Shown: positions 9,332 through 18,484, counted from the stretch's first letter. The stretch is 64,000 nucleotides of DNA from Flavimaribacter sp024343425 (GCA_965227645.1 OZ245773.1:4092001-4156000); one strand, 5' to 3'. Made by a program: numbers and translations. Notes: a model not told the origin generated them from the letters alone.

Positions 9332-9460
9332 ATGTGGTATTTCGCCTGGATTCTCGGTCTGCCTCTCGCGGCTCTCTTTGCAGTGGTCAATGCGATGTGG
9401 CTTGAAATGCAACAGGATCGCAAGATGATGGAGGAAAACGCGCCGTCCGACAGCCGTTGA
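9332..9460 (+). CDS. cydX: CydX, small accessory subunit of cytochrome bd oxidase
   Basis: A 42-codon gene 15 bp after cydB with a clear Shine-Dalgarno (GAAGGAAG). The product begins MWYFAWILGLPLA, the diagnostic CydX/YbgT N-terminus, and has one transmembrane helix (about residues 5-24). A polar acidic tail (E-M-Q-Q-D-R-K-M-M-E-E) completes it. CydX stabilises the haem sites of CydAB in E. coli, and its position and motif leave little doubt. It is shorter than usual gene-calling cut-offs and easily missed. Confidence 0.92.
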   Translation: MWYFAWILGLPLAALFAVVNAMWLEMQQDRKMMEENAPSDSR

Positions 9461-9492
9461 TCAACAATGCTGGAGCGAGCCCGTTTCTGGAG

Positions 9493-10401
9493 CTACTCCA
9501 TGTAGACATTGAACAGGTCCAGTTGCTCCTGGGTTTCCTCAAGCCGCTGCATGGCTTCGCGTCCACCTTCAGTCAACAGCATCGTGGCGATGATCTGCGC
9601 CACGGCAAACGCCGGCAACAGAGACGAGAACAGCGATATGGCGCCATTTCGTACGATCAAACTGACTCCTGCGTCGGTGACGACGGGTGAGACTTCGCTA
9701 TCGGTAATCGCTATCACCTGCCCCTTGCGTTCGCGAACGAAGTCGACTGCGGCGATCGCATCGCGCGCGTAGGGACGATAGCTGAAAACAAGCAAGACGT
9801 CCTTGCTGCCAACTGTTCGCAGATCGTCGGCCAGCGCTCCGCCGAGGCCGGTCAGCAAGACGGAGCGTGCGTCGAACATGCGGCACGTGTAGTGAAAATA
9901 GTAGGCCAGAGGAAACATGCTGCGCAGGCCAAGCACGTATATCTTGCGCGCGCCGCGCAGCCGGCTGACCGCATCATTCAGCTTTTCGGCGATTCCCTCT
10001 CCGAACGTCTGTTGGAGATTTTCGAGTTCCTGCAGCACATGCTCACCAAGGATCTGGGTGTTGGATCCGACAGGAAAACGCTCGCGGATCGACTGCGCGC
10101 GCGAAAGCCAGCGGGCATCGCTACCCCGGGTAACGTAATCCCTGAAAAGGTCGCGGAACTGGTCGTAGCCATCGAAGCCCAGTTCGCGCGCAAGCCGCAC
10201 CATCGCGTTGTGCTGCACCCCGGCCTTCTTGGCGAGAGTCCGCATCGAATAGACCGCGACGTCGCTTGGATTGTCTATGGCGAAGCGGGCTGCCTTTCTG
10301 AGCTGCGGACTGAAACCTGCAAAGCGGGTTTTCAGTATGTCGACGATGCCGTCGGATGCGCCGGTCTTCGGATCATCCTGGCGAATTTCAGTCTGACTCA
10401 T
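9493..10401 (-). CDS. MurR/RpiR family transcriptional regulator
   Basis: The N-terminal RpiR-type helix-turn-helix (about residues 15-85, with F-S-P-Q-L-R-K-A-A-R-F and M-R-T-L-A-K-K-A-G-V-Q-H-N-A-M-V-R-L-A-R) is followed by a SIS sugar-phosphate-binding domain (about 125-265, with LGLRSMFPLAYYFHYT and VLLVFSYRPYARD). Such proteins sense phosphorylated ligands. It is the last gene of the minus-strand operon that starts near 18.45 kb and is likely its regulator. I chose ATG 10401; a TTG at 10434 overlapping the previous stop would add 11 residues. Confidence 0.85.
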   Translation of the reverse strand: MSQTEIRQDDPKTGASDGIVDILKTRFAGFSPQLRKAARFAIDNPSDVAVYSMRTLAKKAGVQHNAMVRLARELGFDGYDQFRDLFRDYVTRGSDARWLSRAQSIRERFPVGSNTQILGEHVLQELENLQQTFGEGIAEKLNDAVSRLRGARKIYVLGLRSMFPLAYYFHYTCRMFDARSVLLTGLGGALADDLRTVGSKDVLLVFSYRPYARDAIAAVDFVRERKGQVIAITDSEVSPVVTDAGVSLIVRNGAISLFSSLLPAFAVAQIIATMLLTEGGREAMQRLEETQEQLDLFNVYME

Positions 10402-10430
10402 GAAATGCTTTTCTAAATTGGCTCTCGGTC

Positions 10431-11009
10431 TCAAAACACATAATCGGCAGCATACCTCATCATGGCGAACTCAACGACCTGCGCGCCCACTATTTCCAAT
10501 TGATTTTGCACAGACTCGTCCAGCGATCGCCCATCGGCGTCGAATAAAGGCAGGGAGGTGTTGAGAACTGCGCCGAAAGGCGTCGGCCAGCCGCGAAGGG
10601 CGTGAGCTATGTCGCGAAGAGCCGAAACCGTCTGACTGCCGCCCTGCCATCCGCCAGCGCAACAGATACATCCAATCGCACGGCCATCCCAGTAGACACG
10701 CCGATCCGTGCGAAGGTCCTCCGTATAGTCGATCGCATTCTTCAGCAAACCGGACAAGGATCCATGATAGGATGGCGAGGCAAGGATGATGCCGTCAGCG
10801 TTGCGATACAGTTCGACGAGCCTCGCCGCCGCCTCAGACCGGTCGTTGTCGCCCGGCTGATACACTGGCATGAGGAGATCGCGACCGCAGAAGCTTTCCG
10901 TTCGAGCGCCAAGTTTTTCCGCATGCCGGAGCGCGATCTTCATCGCCTTTTCGCTCGAAGACCCGTCGCGCGCCGTCCCGCCCAAACCGAGTATCAGGGG
11001 CTTTGTCAT
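10431..11009 (-). CDS. NADPH-dependent FMN reductase
   Basis: A 192-residue flavodoxin-fold reductase of the SsuE/MsuE/ArsH type: LGLGGTARDGSSSEKA at the N-terminus (phosphate loop for FMN) and ILASPSYHGSLSGLLKNAID (flavin-binding segment). It supplies reduced FMN. Its start lies 4 bp after the stop of a luciferase-like monooxygenase on the same strand, so the two most likely form a two-component flavin monooxygenase. A C-terminal scrap of a related reductase appears near 20.1 kb. Confidence 0.85.
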   Translation of the reverse strand: MTKPLILGLGGTARDGSSSEKAMKIALRHAEKLGARTESFCGRDLLMPVYQPGDNDRSEAAARLVELYRNADGIILASPSYHGSLSGLLKNAIDYTEDLRTDRRVYWDGRAIGCICCAGGWQGGSQTVSALRDIAHALRGWPTPFGAVLNTSLPLFDADGRSLDESVQNQLEIVGAQVVEFAMMRYAADYVF

Positions 11010-11012
11010 ATC

Positions 11013-12119
11013 TCAGCCGTGGCTGGCCGCTGCCGCGACAGGCGGGGCTGCCGGCATGGCGTCCAGTTCTCCGAGCGGGCCGAATCTCTTCTCGAGAAGC
11101 GGTATTACCTCCGATCCGAACCGTTCCATGGAACGGAGAATTTTCGACTGGTCGAGACCCGGTATCGCCATGAAACAGCTGATGTGCTTCGGTCCCAGCA
11201 CCTCAATATCCCGCGCCAGGCGCTCGGCCACGGTCTCGGGATCGCCAACGGGAAGGCGCGACACGATATCCTCGAGCGGTGGTTCACCGTCCGCCGGAAT
11301 TTCCTTCAGGAACGCTCCATCCAGTTCGCCGTACCCGCCGCGCATGGACATGGCGATACGGCGGATGTATCGCGCGCCATCGGCGGCGAGCTTCGCATCT
11401 TCCGGGTCGTCCGTGACAAAGACGTAGCGCTGGATTGCAAACGGTACGGCGGCGCTGTCGCCCCCTGCCTTTTCCCAGGTGTCGGCCAGCCCGTCGCGCA
11501 CGCCGCGGATCGCCTCGACATCGTTCCACCCTGTCGTGAAAAATGGCGTATAACCGCGTTCGACCGCCCTTTTCTGCGCCTCCACGTCAGTTCCCATTCC
11601 CGCGACATAGATGTCCGGCCGGGTCTGCGCCGGCCGCACGGAGAATGCGGTTTTCGGAAAGCTGATCGTTTTGCCCTCGTAGGCGAATTCATCCTTCGTG
11701 AAATAATTTTCCACGAAGTCGAGAACGTCGAAGAGCGTGTCTCGCGCCTGTTTGAGGTCGCGGCCGAATTTGTGGAACTCGTAGGCCTGGTATCCGGTCC
11801 CGAAGCCGAGAACCAGTCGTCCGCCGCTCATCTGGTCCGTCATGCCGATATCTTCGGCGAGCCGAATCGGCTCATAAAGCGGAGCGACGATAACTGCCGG
11901 GCCGAGTTTGATCCGGCTCGTCTGACCGGCCATGAAATTGGCCATCGCGAGGGGTGACGGACACAGACAATAATTGGAAAAATGATGTTCCGCGAACCAG
12001 GCGATCTCCATGCCGATATCCTCGGCAAGTTTCACGTGCTCCGCGGTTTCCCGGTAAATCTCTCCTGCAGCCTTGTCCTTGTTACGCTGCGTCATCAGGG
12101 AAAACAGGCCGAAATGCAT
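11013..12119 (-). CDS. Luciferase-like (LLM class) flavin-dependent monooxygenase
   Basis: A 368-residue TIM-barrel monooxygenase of the bacterial luciferase superfamily. Visible family features are the N-terminal strand HFGLFSLMT, FAEHHFSNY, the central SGGRLVLGFGTGYQAYEF and the C-terminal VAERLARDIEVLGP. The family uses FMNH2 and O2, here presumably delivered by the adjoining FMN reductase. The operon context (polyamine-type ABC importer, three SDRs) suggests oxidation of an imported nitrogen- or oxygen-containing compound, but the substrate is unknown. Confidence 0.85.
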   Translation of the reverse strand: MHFGLFSLMTQRNKDKAAGEIYRETAEHVKLAEDIGMEIAWFAEHHFSNYCLCPSPLAMANFMAGQTSRIKLGPAVIVAPLYEPIRLAEDIGMTDQMSGGRLVLGFGTGYQAYEFHKFGRDLKQARDTLFDVLDFVENYFTKDEFAYEGKTISFPKTAFSVRPAQTRPDIYVAGMGTDVEAQKRAVERGYTPFFTTGWNDVEAIRGVRDGLADTWEKAGGDSAAVPFAIQRYVFVTDDPEDAKLAADGARYIRRIAMSMRGGYGELDGAFLKEIPADGEPPLEDIVSRLPVGDPETVAERLARDIEVLGPKHISCFMAIPGLDQSKILRSMERFGSEVIPLLEKRFGPLGELDAMPAAPPVAAAASHG

Positions 12120-12145
12120 CTGGATATCCTTTACTTTACTGTGTC

Positions 12146-12913
12146 TCAGAAACCGACGATGGTTTCGCCGCCATTTGGACTGATCGCCTGTCCGGTCACG
12201 AAATCGCCGGTGGGCGCCGCGAAATACACCACCGCATATGAAATTTCTTCAGGCGCGGCCCAGCGTCCGATCGGCACCTTCTTTTCCTTTTCGCGGATCT
12301 TCTCCATGCCCTGGACACGGATTGGCATCTCGGTCAGCACCCCTCCCGGGCAAACCGCGTTGACCAGGATGTTCCATGGAGCCAGTTCCTTCGCCCAGGC
12401 CTTGGTCAGACCGAGAACGGCTGTCTTCGCGGCGCAATAATGTGACGCCGTGTGATGGCCGTTCATGCCCCAGATCGAGGAAATATTGACGATTCGGCCG
12501 TACTTGCGCTCTTTCATGCCGGGAATGACCGCCTGCCCGCAGAAGAAGCTTCCGCGAACGTGGATGTCGAACATGCGCTGGTATTTTTCCGGTGTGATCT
12601 CCTCGATTTCGGCATGTTCGCCAATGCCTGCGTTGTTGACGAGGATGTCGACCGGACCGAGCTTGGCTTCCGCCTCCTTGACAAGGTCGCGCATCGCCGC
12701 CGCATCGCGAATGTCGGCGGTGGACAGAAGAACCTTGCGCCCCATCGCCTGAATGGCCTCCGCGGTCTCTTTCGCTTCGTCTTCCAGGACATCGTGAACG
12801 ACAATGTCGGCGCCGCGTTCAGCCATCAGTTTCGCGTGGGCGCTGCCCATGCCGCGACCTGAGCCGGTGATCCAGGCGACCCTGCCTTCCAGACTGTTCG
12901 GATCTTTCGTCAT
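12146..12913 (-). CDS. SDR family oxidoreductase (tandem copy 2)
   Basis: Classical short-chain dehydrogenase of about 255 residues. It shows the cofactor motif TGSGRGMG, NNAG, the serine region ISSIWGMNG and the catalytic YCAAK, ending in SPNGGETIVGF. It is clearly a paralogue of the preceding gene (12924-13679): the SSIWGM, SHYC-x-AK, AWAKE-x-APWNI and SPNGGETIVG stretches are shared. The ATG at 12913 has a GGGAG Shine-Dalgarno; longer frames run into the upstream gene. The reaction is presumably NAD(P)-dependent alcohol/ketone interconversion; the substrate is unknown. Confidence 0.85.
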   Translation of the reverse strand: MTKDPNSLEGRVAWITGSGRGMGSAHAKLMAERGADIVVHDVLEDEAKETAEAIQAMGRKVLLSTADIRDAAAMRDLVKEAEAKLGPVDILVNNAGIGEHAEIEEITPEKYQRMFDIHVRGSFFCGQAVIPGMKERKYGRIVNISSIWGMNGHHTASHYCAAKTAVLGLTKAWAKELAPWNILVNAVCPGGVLTEMPIRVQGMEKIREKEKKVPIGRWAAPEEISYAVVYFAAPTGDFVTGQAISPNGGETIVGF

Positions 12914-12923
12914 GGAGTTCTCC

Positions 12924-13679
12924 CTAGTAGCCGACGATGGTTTCGCCGCCATTCGGACTGAGGACCTGACCGGTCACGAAGTCCGCTTCGGGCGATGCGA
13001 GAAAGGCGACTGCGTAGGACATCTCGATGGGCTCGCAGTAACGCTTGAGCGGCACCTTCTCTTCCTTGGCGCGCAGGATATCGAGATTGTCGAGCTTGAC
13101 CGGTCCACCGGAGCGCACGCCGCCCGGCGCAACCGCATTGACGTGAATATTCCAGGGCGCAAATTCCTTGGCCCAGGCTTTTGCAAAACCAAGCAGCGCC
13201 GATTTCGCAGAACAATAGTGGGAGGCGACCGGCGCCCCGGCCATGCCCCAGATAGAAGAAATATTGATGATCTTGCCGTATCGGGCTTCCTTCATGGCCG
13301 GAACGACCGCCTGTGTGCAGAAGAAACTGCCGCGCACATGAACGTTGAACATGCGGTCGAAATCGTCTTCGGAGATTTCGTCAACCGTGGCGCGCTGACC
13401 AAATCCGGCATTGTTGACCAGGATGTCGATGCGGCCAATCTCCTTTGAAGCGCCGGCGACCATCGCAATGACGGCGTCGGTGTCAGCCATATCGACGACA
13501 TGGACGGAGGCGCGCCGCCCGCGTTCTCGCACGAGTTCCGCGGTTTCACGCGCCTTGTCGCCGTCGATATCACAGACGGCGATGTCGGCGCCGCGCTCGG
13601 CCATCAGCAGAGCGTGGGACCGACCCATGCCATCCCCCGATCCGGTTATCAGCGCGACCTTATTGTCCAGTGTTCCCAT
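12924..13679 (-). CDS. SDR family oxidoreductase (tandem copy 1)
   Basis: Short-chain dehydrogenase of 251 residues with cofactor motif TGSGDGMG, NNAG, ISSIWGMAG and catalytic YCSAK. It begins at ATG 13679 behind AAGGAG, which overlaps the end of the ABC ATPase gene, so it is translated from the same operon. It is a tandem paralogue of the next gene; the main differences lie around the substrate loop after the active site (V-R-S-G-G-P against V-L-T-E-M-P), which suggests related but different substrates or opposite stereospecificity. Confidence 0.85.
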   Translation of the reverse strand: MGTLDNKVALITGSGDGMGRSHALLMAERGADIAVCDIDGDKARETAELVRERGRRASVHVVDMADTDAVIAMVAGASKEIGRIDILVNNAGFGQRATVDEISEDDFDRMFNVHVRGSFFCTQAVVPAMKEARYGKIINISSIWGMAGAPVASHYCSAKSALLGFAKAWAKEFAPWNIHVNAVAPGGVRSGGPVKLDNLDILRAKEEKVPLKRYCEPIEMSYAVAFLASPEADFVTGQVLSPNGGETIVGY

Positions 13680-13681
13680 GT

Positions 13682-14788
13682 TTACTCCTTGGGTATCATC
13701 AGCGTCGCGTATGCCGCCCACTGCAGGGCCACGCGATCGCCGGGTTTGAGCATTTGCGACTGGCGGATGGATGTCTGGCGCACGGCGACCGGGGAAGCTC
13801 CCTCGACGTCGACCACATATCTGAAGGATCCAGCGGTAAAGGTTGCGTCGGTGATTCGGCCCGACAGGCGATTGGACTCTGTCGATTCCGCACTGGTCTC
13901 CGCGCCTTCACGTTCGATGCCGATCGATTCCGGACGCACGCAAAGAACCTGATCGCCGTTTCCTGTGTCCTTTCCCTCATGGATCGCACGCACCGGTCCT
14001 GCAGGCGTTTCAACCTCGACGTAGTCGCCGTCGCGCCTGATCTCCCGCACCACCTCGAGCAAGTTGGCGTTTCCGAGAAAGCAGGCTGCAAATTCATTGC
14101 GAGGATGTTCGTAGAGTTCACGAGGCGTGCCCACCTGCACGATGCCGCCCTGGCGCATGATGGCGATCCTGTCGGACATGGCCGCGGCCTCGTCCTGGTC
14201 GTGGGTCACGTACAGAACCGTGGCGCCAACCTTTGTGTGAAATTCCTTGATTTCGAACTGCATCTCTTCGCGGAGATTTTTGTCCAGCGCGCCGAGAGGT
14301 TCGTCCATCAACAGGATGCGCGGTCCATAAACTGCGGCGCGCGCCAGTGCGATGCGCTGCTGCTGTCCGCCGGAAAGCTGTGTCGGCATTCTCCCGCCAA
14401 CATCGGGCAGCCGAACTGTGTCCAGCATCTGCGTCACCCGGCTGCGTATCTCTGATTCCGGGAGTTTGCGTAGTCGAAGGGGAAAGGCGATGTTTTCGAA
14501 GACCGTCAAATGCGGAAACAGCGCATAGTTCTGAAAGACCATGCCGATTTCACGTTTGTAGGGCGGCAACGCCGCCATATCGACGCCGTCGACCTCAATG
14601 CGCCCGCGCGTTGGCGGCGTGAAGCCCGCGACTGCGCCGAGCAGGGTCGTCTTGCCCGAACCGCTCGGTCCAATCAGAGAAAAGAATTCTCCCCTTTCAA
14701 GCTCCAGATCAGTCGGCCGCAACGCTTCGACCTTGCCGTAGCGCTTCTCGACGCCGGAGAGTTTCAGTTCCGCGCCTTGTTCAGTCAT
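13682..14788 (-). CDS. ABC importer ATPase, spermidine/putrescine type
   Basis: PotA/FbpC-like ATPase of 368 residues. It shows Walker A GPSGSGKTT, Q-loop MVFQNYALFPH, signature LSGGQQQR, Walker B ILLMDEPLGALD, the switch histidine in YVTHDQ, and a C-terminal TOBE domain (about residues 270-368). It energises the importer formed with the two permeases and the binding protein encoded just upstream. The ATG at 14788 overlaps the preceding permease stop by 8 bp. Confidence 0.9.
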   Translation of the reverse strand: MTEQGAELKLSGVEKRYGKVEALRPTDLELERGEFFSLIGPSGSGKTTLLGAVAGFTPPTRGRIEVDGVDMAALPPYKREIGMVFQNYALFPHLTVFENIAFPLRLRKLPESEIRSRVTQMLDTVRLPDVGGRMPTQLSGGQQQRIALARAAVYGPRILLMDEPLGALDKNLREEMQFEIKEFHTKVGATVLYVTHDQDEAAAMSDRIAIMRQGGIVQVGTPRELYEHPRNEFAACFLGNANLLEVVREIRRDGDYVEVETPAGPVRAIHEGKDTGNGDQVLCVRPESIGIEREGAETSAESTESNRLSGRITDATFTAGSFRYVVDVEGASPVAVRQTSIRQSQMLKPGDRVALQWAAYATLMIPKE

Positions 14789-15617
14789 GGTTCCATCCCT
14801 CCAAACGCGTCGTGCGGGACTGTATAAGCGCGACGATGACAAGCAGGATGAGCGTAAACAGGAATACGAGAGTCGCGACGGCGGCGATTGTTGGGGTCAA
14901 GTAGTCGTTCATCTGTTCCCAGATCAGGCGTGGAAGGGTTCGGGTTCCGGCGCCTGTCAGGAAAAGCGCCAGCATGAGTTCGTCTATCGAAGTGGCGAAC
15001 GCCAGGATGCCGCCAATGATGATTCCAATTCGGATCGTCGGATAGGTGACGGATCTGAATGTGCGCCATGGTCGCGCGCCGAGAGTCATTGCGGCAAGCT
15101 CAAGCGTGAAATCATGACGGGCCAGTGCTGCGGTCACCGTGATGAAGACCAGCGGCACGCCGATGACCGTATGACCGATCGTGGCCGCTGCGTAGGATCC
15201 AAGCAGATTGAGCTGCAGCATCAGCGGATAAAGACCGATGGCAAGAATGACGTGCGGCAGCATCATGGGCGCCACGACGATAGCCGAAATCACTCCCGCC
15301 TGCTTGAAACCGCCCCTGGCGACCGCCAATGCGGCCATGGTGCCGAAGACCATCGACAGCAGCGCCGTCGGAATGCCGATAGCAAGCGAATTGATCATCG
15401 CCTGGAACCAGGATGGATTGGCGACGAGCTTCTCGTACCACTGGGTCGACCACCCGGACGGCGGGAACGACAGGAAGCTGCGGTCGGAGAAGGACAGCGG
15501 CAACACGATGAACTGCGGTAAAACGAGATAGACCAGGATCAACGCCGTAAAGCAGCAGATGATCACCCATCCTGCGCGGAAAGCAGGCGGCAGTTTTGCA
15601 GTGCTCTCAGCGGCCAT
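14781..15617 (-). CDS. ABC importer permease, PotC-like
   Basis: A 278-residue inner-membrane permease with six predicted hydrophobic segments. The cytoplasmic EAA-type loop is ELAAMTLGARPWRTFRSVTYP, shown here in parts: E-L-A-A-M-T-L-G-A then W-R-T-F. It belongs to the spermidine/putrescine/iron type. Its start overlaps the upstream permease stop by 11 bp, consistent with tight coupling of the two subunits. Confidence 0.88.
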   Translation of the reverse strand: MAAESTAKLPPAFRAGWVIICCFTALILVYLVLPQFIVLPLSFSDRSFLSFPPSGWSTQWYEKLVANPSWFQAMINSLAIGIPTALLSMVFGTMAALAVARGGFKQAGVISAIVVAPMMLPHVILAIGLYPLMLQLNLLGSYAAATIGHTVIGVPLVFITVTAALARHDFTLELAAMTLGARPWRTFRSVTYPTIRIGIIIGGILAFATSIDELMLALFLTGAGTRTLPRLIWEQMNDYLTPTIAAVATLVFLFTLILLVIVALIQSRTTRLEGWNHD

Positions 15618-16467
15618 GGGCGAAACCTCCCCCGGCGCTTTTCATGACCCTGAGGTAGACGAGATAGATCGACGTTGTCAGCAGAAGCAGGACGGTGGAG
15701 AGCGCAGAGGCGAGTCCCCAGTCGAGCAGACGGTTGGCCTGCTGCTCGATCAGGACCGCCGCCATCATATGGCGCGGCCCGCCGAGCAGCGCCGGCGTTA
15801 TGAAGAAGCCGAGCGACATCATGAAGACCAGCGCGGACCCCGCGCCAAGCCCTGGCAGTGAAAGCGGAAAGAAGACCTTGCGGAAAGCCATGAACGGATT
15901 GGCGCCCATGACTTCGGCCGCGGCAATGAGGGTGCGGTCAATTGTCCGCATCGTGGCCAGCATGGGCAACAGCATGAATGGAAGCATGATGTGCACCATC
16001 CCGACATTGACCGCCAGCGTTCCCGGAAGAAAGCTGACCGGTCGCTCAACGATATCCGCCGCGACCAGAAACTGGTTGAGAACGCCCTTTCTCTGGAAAA
16101 CCACCATCCACGCATAGGAGCGGATCACGACGCTGGTCCATAAGGACACGACGACAAACGCCATCATGAGACTCATCATCGATCCGCGAACCCGGGAAAT
16201 GACGTAGGCGACCGGATAGGCGATGAGCGCGCACAGGATGGTGACGATCCCGGCCGTCTCGACCGTGATCCACAGAACCTTGAGATACGGCCCTCCGCCG
16301 AAAACGCGCTCGTAGTTGGCGACGCCCAGCGACGGATCCGTGAAGCTGCGCAGAATGACATTGAGGATTGGCCACAGGAAGAACAGGCCAACAAAAGCCA
16401 GCGGCGCAACAAGCAGCCAGCGATAGAACGCCGTCGCTGTCCAGCCCGTGCTTTTATCGGATGCCAT
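15607..16467 (-). CDS. ABC importer permease, PotB-like
   Basis: A 286-residue permease with the typical N-terminal transmembrane segment, a periplasmic loop, and an EAA-like motif (A-A-E-V-M-G-A-N-P-F-M-A-F). It pairs with the PotC-like permease. I chose ATG 16467, which has GGAGACAGGA before it; a TTG four codons earlier is also open. It follows the binding-protein gene after a strong stem-loop. Confidence 0.87.
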   Translation of the reverse strand: MASDKSTGWTATAFYRWLLVAPLAFVGLFFLWPILNVILRSFTDPSLGVANYERVFGGGPYLKVLWITVETAGIVTILCALIAYPVAYVISRVRGSMMSLMMAFVVVSLWTSVVIRSYAWMVVFQRKGVLNQFLVAADIVERPVSFLPGTLAVNVGMVHIMLPFMLLPMLATMRTIDRTLIAAAEVMGANPFMAFRKVFFPLSLPGLGAGSALVFMMSLGFFITPALLGGPRHMMAAVLIEQQANRLLDWGLASALSTVLLLLTTSIYLVYLRVMKSAGGGFAHGR

Positions 16468-16518
16468 TCCTGTCTCCAACCATTTGTTTGACTATCAAAA
16501 AAGGCATAGTTGTAGCGT

Positions 16519-16548
16519 CCGGGGCGCCGCGCTAGACCGCCGCCCCGG
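16519..16548 (-). terminator. Intercistronic stem-loop after the binding-protein gene
   Basis: CCGGGGCG (16519-16526) pairs perfectly with CGCCCCGG (16541-16548) around a 14-base loop. It lies between the binding-protein stop and the first permease. There is no adjacent T-run on the minus strand (a seven-T run occurs about 15 bases on), so it more likely attenuates or stabilises the upstream message than ends it fully. Confidence 0.55.
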
Positions 16549-16565
16549 TTTGCGGAGCCTGGTTA

Positions 16566-17606
16566 TCAGCCCAGAATCCAGGTGTTGAAACGCTCGACGA
16601 TCTCCGAGGAATTATCCGCCCAGTAACTCACGTCGAGAAGAACCGAATTGTCGTTGAGCGTCGGCAGATTGGCCTTCACCGCATCGTCAAGCAAGGCATC
16701 GGCGTTTATGTTCACCGGTCCGTACGGGATTGTCTTGGCGAAAGCAGCCTGGGCTTCCGGCGACAGCGCATAGGCCATCATGTCGAAAGCTTCCGCCTTG
16801 TTCGGCGCGCCCTTCGGCACGCCCCATCCGTCGGACACGAGAACCGCCTGGTTGAAGGTGTAGTCGACCGGAGCTCCATCCTTCTTTGGACCAAACACGC
16901 GCCCGTTCCAGGTCGAGCCAGCGTCAATTTCGCCGTCGAGCAGAAGCTGTGCGCTCTGTGCGCCCTTTTCCCACCAGACCAGCTTGTCCTTGATCTTGTC
17001 CATGCTGGCGAACGCGCGATCGACATCGAGCGGGTAGAGTTCGTTGATCGGAACGCCGTCGGCCAGCAATGCTGCTTCCATCGTCTGGAAGGGGCGTTTC
17101 CACAGACCCACGCGTCCATCGAGCGCAAACAGATCCGCCCAGCTCTGCGGCCCCTCGCCTGTCACGTTGTCGGTATTCCATGCGATGTTGTAGGCGGCAA
17201 GGTCCGTGACGACGAAATGATCATGCGCCGATCCCTTCACCATCGCGTCCTTGTCAACGACGCTGTAATCGATCGGCTCGAGGAGACCTTCTTTCGCATA
17301 GACCGCGAGCGCTTCCGCCGGCCCCTGGATCAGGTCCCATTCGACGTTGCCCTGTTCGACCATGGCCTTCAGACGGGCGCCTTCATTGCTGGTGTTGATG
17401 ACGTTCACGCCGGACTTGGCGGTCCATGGTTCATAGATAGTCTTGCGATAGGCTTCCTCCAGCTTTCCGCCGCCGGTCGCCATGACGATCTGATCCGTTT
17501 TCGCATTCGCCAACCGCGGCATGCCAAGGGCTGTTGCCGCAGCGCCGAGACCGATCAGCGCAGTGCGCCTGGAAATATTGCTGTTTATTCCGTACTTGTT
17601 CGTCAT
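16566..17606 (-). CDS. Extracellular substrate-binding protein, PotD-like
   Basis: Periplasmic receptor of the polyamine-type importer, about 346 residues. The N-terminus carries a twin-arginine signal (SRRTALIGLGAAATALG, then LANA), so export is probably by Tat. The mature part begins QIVMATGGGKLEEAYRKTI, typical of family 1 receptors of the PotD/spermidine group. A Shine-Dalgarno (AGAGG) is better spaced for ATG 17606 than for ATG 17612. The ligand is unknown; neighbouring oxidative enzymes suggest an amine or a related organic compound. Confidence 0.88.
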   Translation of the reverse strand: MTNKYGINSNISRRTALIGLGAAATALGMPRLANAKTDQIVMATGGGKLEEAYRKTIYEPWTAKSGVNVINTSNEGARLKAMVEQGNVEWDLIQGPAEALAVYAKEGLLEPIDYSVVDKDAMVKGSAHDHFVVTDLAAYNIAWNTDNVTGEGPQSWADLFALDGRVGLWKRPFQTMEAALLADGVPINELYPLDVDRAFASMDKIKDKLVWWEKGAQSAQLLLDGEIDAGSTWNGRVFGPKKDGAPVDYTFNQAVLVSDGWGVPKGAPNKAEAFDMMAYALSPEAQAAFAKTIPYGPVNINADALLDDAVKANLPTLNDNSVLLDVSYWADNSSEIVERFNTWILG

Positions 17607-17701
17607 TCCCATAATCCTCTCAGTTGTTTTGTTCCCGCCTTTGATTTCCGGACCGACTGGCGGATGCTTCGGACCGGTTTGAGTTGTTGACCGCCATTCG
17701 G

Positions 17702-18448
17702 TCAGGTCATGTACAGGCCGCCATTGACCATCAATGTCTGACCGACGACGAAGCGGTTTCGATCCGAACCGAGAAACAGGATTGCTTCAGCGATGTCCTC
17801 GGGCTCGGCCGCGCGTCCGACCGGAATGGTCTTGATCCGCTCGGCGAACCAGTCCTGCTTCTTCGCCGTTTCCGTAGCGATCGCGCCCGGGCTCACCGCA
17901 TTGACCAGGATCTGATGGGGCGCGAGTTCTTCGGCGAGCGACCGGGTAAGGCTTACAAGCGCCGACTTTGCGGCTGCATAGTGGGGAAGCGAAGGTTTCG
18001 CTCTATGCGCATCCGTAGACGCCACGTTGACGATCCGGCCGTAGCCCTGCCTTATCATGATATCCATCACGGCCCGGGTCGTCAGAAACGGGGCTGTCAG
18101 GTTTGTTCGAAGCGTCCAGTCCCAGTCGGTCATGCTGATTTCACCGAAACGGGCATGACGCCAGCCGCCAACATTGTTCACAAGCAGATCAAGCCGTCCG
18201 TCGGAGAAATTTTCGACAGCCGTCGCAAGAGCCGTAACCTCTTCCTCGCGCGCCAGGTCGACGGCGACAGGGTATACGCGGTACCCTTGGGTTTCGAGAG
18301 ACTTTGCCGAAGACATTACGGCGTCGGCATCGACATCCGCCATGATCACGGCGCCGCCGCGTTCAAGCAGCAATTTCGTGGTCGTCAAACCGAGTCCCCT
18401 CGCGGCGCCGGTTACGAGCGCTGTCCTGCCTTCGAATTCCGTTGTCAT
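17702..18448 (-). CDS. SDR family oxidoreductase, first gene of the operon
   Basis: Short-chain dehydrogenase of 248 residues with TGAARGLG, NNVGG (Val in place of Ala in NNAG), and catalytic Y-A-A-A-K. It heads the ten-gene minus-strand unit and is divergent from the aminotransferase gene. It is less similar to the two tandem SDRs further down than they are to one another. ATG 18448 is preceded by GGAG with a long spacer. Confidence 0.85.
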   Translation of the reverse strand: MTTEFEGRTALVTGAARGLGLTTTKLLLERGGAVIMADVDADAVMSSAKSLETQGYRVYPVAVDLAREEEVTALATAVENFSDGRLDLLVNNVGGWRHARFGEISMTDWDWTLRTNLTAPFLTTRAVMDIMIRQGYGRIVNVASTDAHRAKPSLPHYAAAKSALVSLTRSLAEELAPHQILVNAVSPGAIATETAKKQDWFAERIKTIPVGRAAEPEDIAEAILFLGSDRNRFVVGQTLMVNGGLYMT

Positions 18449-18484
18449 TCGGCGGGTCTCCAAAACTGCACTTTGACGAGTGTG

